The notes under the pieces are model-generated. The model had not been told where the DNA came from. It was given only the letters and a program-made list of their open reading frames with translations, and did not search any database. This document shows positions 5,769 through 7,270 of a stretch of 7,270 nt of DNA, piece by piece. Source of the DNA: Acidobacteriota bacterium (GTDB lineage Bacteria > Acidobacteriota > Terriglobia > UBA7540); contig JAJYJL010000388.1 in the NCBI GenBank assembly GCA_021789565.1, positions 1 to 7,270 of the forward strand. Reading direction: 5' to 3'. How positions within the stretch are numbered: position 1 is the first letter of the stretch; every line of letters starts with the position of its first letter. The position numbers were made by a program, and so were the translations under genes.

Positions 5769-6989
5769 ATGCGAGAATCGTTTGACAGCCTCGGAAAGTT
5801 GCTCGTTTGTGCGAGCATCGCTGCAATGCTTGCTGGGGCCATGTCGGTTCCTGCACAACAGAACCGGTCTCCTGTTCCCTACGCTTCCATCGGGTCAAAC
5901 GGCGTGACTTATGCAGGGCCGGGAAGAAATGCCTCCTACGACCTTGCCGGGCCGACCATCCATATTGGTCTTCTCGCTCCATTGCACGGCCCGCAGCACG
6001 CCGACGGAGAGGCCATTGTTCAAGCCGCGCAGATGGCCCTTCAGGACACGGAACGGGATCCGCTCCCGGGGGGACTTCATCTTGCCCTGGCCGTCGGCGA
6101 CGAAAGCGGTCCGGCCTGGGGCCGTGTGACCGATGCTGTCCTCCGGATGGTTTTCAATGATCAGTCGGTTGCTATCATCACCTCTGCCAACGGTTCCACG
6201 GCGCACCTGAGCGAGCAGGTCGGCAACAGGATCGGTGTTCCGATCCTGACTCTTTCCACGGACGCGACGACAACTCAGATCAATATCCCGTGGATTTTTC
6301 GACTGGGCCCGAGCGATGCTCAGCAGGCCCAGGTGATTGCTCAGGACATTTATCGCGTGCGGGGTTTCCGGCACGTCCTGCTGGTCACCGAGAGCGATCA
6401 TGACGGACGCATGGGGGGCCAGGAATTTATTGAGGCCGCGCACGAGCTCGGAGTCGCAGCCCCGGCGTCACTGGCGATTAACCCGTTGCAGCCGGACGCT
6501 GCCTCCCTGATGGATCTCATCAAAGCGCAACCGCCTCAGGCGATTGTTTTCTGGACAAACCCGGAGGTTGCGCGGCAAATGCTGGAAGCCATTCAATCGG
6601 GTGGAGTCCATGTGCCCATTTACCTTTCGCAAGAGGCAGTGCAGAAAGGTTCGGGGCTTGAGTTTCGACCGCAGAATACAGCAGGAATTAAAGATCCGGC
6701 AGGCGTGGGCATCTACACGGTGGCTACTTCGCTTGATGAGACACATTCCCGCGAAACATTTGCGCGCCGCTATAAGGCGGCTGCAGGAAGCTTGCCGAGC
6801 CCCGTTGCTGCCGAGGCTTACGACGCGGTTCGGTTGGTGGCGCAGGCGGTTCGAGATGCCGGCCCTAACCGCGCTCGTGTGCGCGACCGCGTTTCAGGCA
6901 TTAACAATTTTGCGGGAGTTTCCGGCACGATTTCATTTGACAACCAGGGAAACAACCGCACGGGCGCCTGCATTGTTCGCCTTCAGTAA
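5769..6989 (+). CDS. ABC-type branched-chain-amino-acid-like periplasmic binding protein, second of a tandem pair
   Basis: 406 residues. Residues 1 to about 29 form a signal peptide (MRESFDSLGKLLV, then an Ala/Met-rich core, VPAQ). A short extension (30-62) includes SPVPYAS and YAGPGRN, echoing the VPY stretch of the preceding gene. The type I binding fold follows: IHIGLLAPLHGP (64-75), AAQMALQDTE (86-95), VAIITSANGSTAHLSEQVG (134-152), VPILTLSTDATTT (157-169), RHVLLVTESDHDGRMGG (201-217), AIVFWTNPEVARQML (258-272), VAAEAYDAVRLVAQAVRDAG (346-365) and GVSGTISFDNQGNN (383-396). Domain order and ends match the neighbour (DAG-N-R and GVSGT-x-x-FD blocks shared), so the pair arose by old duplication; several blocks differ, which suggests different ligands. 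No good ribosome binding site precedes the ATG at 5769 and no better start exists in this frame; the signal peptide supports it. It lacks the long C-terminal tail of its neighbour. No transporter membrane gene is visible. Confidence 0.87.
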   Translation: MRESFDSLGKLLVCASIAAMLAGAMSVPAQQNRSPVPYASIGSNGVTYAGPGRNASYDLAGPTIHIGLLAPLHGPQHADGEAIVQAAQMALQDTERDPLPGGLHLALAVGDESGPAWGRVTDAVLRMVFNDQSVAIITSANGSTAHLSEQVGNRIGVPILTLSTDATTTQINIPWIFRLGPSDAQQAQVIAQDIYRVRGFRHVLLVTESDHDGRMGGQEFIEAAHELGVAAPASLAINPLQPDAASLMDLIKAQPPQAIVFWTNPEVARQMLEAIQSGGVHVPIYLSQEAVQKGSGLEFRPQNTAGIKDPAGVGIYTVATSLDETHSRETFARRYKAAAGSLPSPVAAEAYDAVRLVAQAVRDAGPNRARVRDRVSGINNFAGVSGTISFDNQGNNRTGACIVRLQ

Positions 6990-7059
6990 GTAGCGACGGC
7001 CTCCAGGATGACCGCCTGCGTTTTGTGCGCGGCCGCATCGGAGGAAGGATTCGATCTTC

Positions 7060-7064
7060 AGGAG
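7060..7064 (+). promoter_or_regulatory. Ribosome binding site for the GMC oxidoreductase gene
   Basis: AGGAG lies six bases before the ATG at 7071. A second purine run (GGAGGAAGG, 7040-7048) is too far from this ATG and has no ATG or GTG start of its own close by. The 81-nt gap from 6990 shows no clear terminator. Confidence 0.7.
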
Positions 7065-7070
7065 AAAACG

Positions 7071-7270
7071 ATGCCCCAAACGATGTCTGCTACTAATCCT
7101 TATGACGTCATCATTGTCGGCTCAGGGGCCGGCGGCGGGATGGCCGCCTACAACCTGACGAAGGCAGGGGCAAAGTGCCTGATGCTGGAAGCTGGCGGCT
7201 GGTACGATGCGGCCAGAGATTCCAAATGGCTGGAATGGCAATATAATGCGCCCTGCCACGGCGGCGGAAA
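7071..7270 (+). CDS. GMC-family FAD-dependent oxidoreductase, 3' partial
   Basis: Only 66 codons are in the window; the gene runs off the end. After a short polar leader (MPQTMSATNP) comes a Rossmann FAD-binding start: YDVIIVGSGAGGGMAAY (11-27), with the G-x-G-x-x-G glycines at 17-22, and then CLMLEAGG (36-43), whose Glu40 should bind the FAD ribose. The stretch WYDAARDSKWLEWQY (44-58) fits the large GMC oxidoreductases that often stand beside a small gluconate-2-dehydrogenase subunit-3-like protein and a cytochrome c. Members oxidise alcohols, sugars or polyols. No signal peptide is seen in this start, so export, if any, would rely on a partner; this is inference. The cytochrome c gene at the other end of the window could be a redox partner. 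A second ATG at 7083 is possible but lies further from the ribosome binding site. Substrate unknown. Confidence 0.85.
   Translation, partial: MPQTMSATNPYDVIIVGSGAGGGMAAYNLTKAGAKCLMLEAGGWYDAARDSKWLEWQYNAPCHGGG

Noticed and set aside
4784..5842. Open frame of 352 codons on the - strand
   Set aside because: It mirrors the first binding-protein gene and has no family motifs of its own.

Overview
The window holds seven genes, all on the + strand and closely spaced. The first is cut at its 5' end and the last at its 3' end. The DNA is fairly GC-rich. The gene content (a YVTN propeller joined to a di-heme cytochrome c, a Reg_prop propeller, a GMC oxidoreductase, exported binding proteins with long N-terminal extensions) suggests a Gram-negative soil-type bacterium. 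Acidobacteriota is my best guess, but this is inferred from gene style only; no marker gene is present.

Layout: (1) 1-1608, the end of an exported YVTN beta-propeller fused to a MauG/cytochrome-c-peroxidase-like di-heme domain. (2) 1656-2816, an exported stand-alone Reg_prop beta-propeller with seven recognisable blades. (3) 2791-3303, a RidA/YjgF-fold protein of the chorismatase-like kind, overlapping gene 2 by 26 nt. (4) A 130-nt gap with two strong GC-rich hairpins. (5) 3434-4321, a short type I-beta DAHP synthase with all four expected metal ligands. (6) 4373-5719 and 5769-6989, two tandem, divergent paralogues of the branched-chain-amino-acid-type periplasmic binding protein, with no permease or ATPase in view. 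(7) From 7071, the FAD-binding N-terminus of a GMC-type oxidoreductase.

Four of the seven products (genes 1, 2 and the two binding proteins) should act outside the cytoplasm. The RidA-like protein and the DAHP synthase are cytosolic and point to the shikimate/chorismate branch. The location of the GMC enzyme is unclear. One coherent reading is a redox locus in which a dedicated DAHP synthase feeds an aromatic product, while the exported propeller, cytochrome and binding proteins handle or sense a small molecule in the periplasm. That joint role is inference from gene order. No tRNA, rRNA, CRISPR array, insertion sequence or phage gene was seen, and no stretch over 300 bases lacks a gene.
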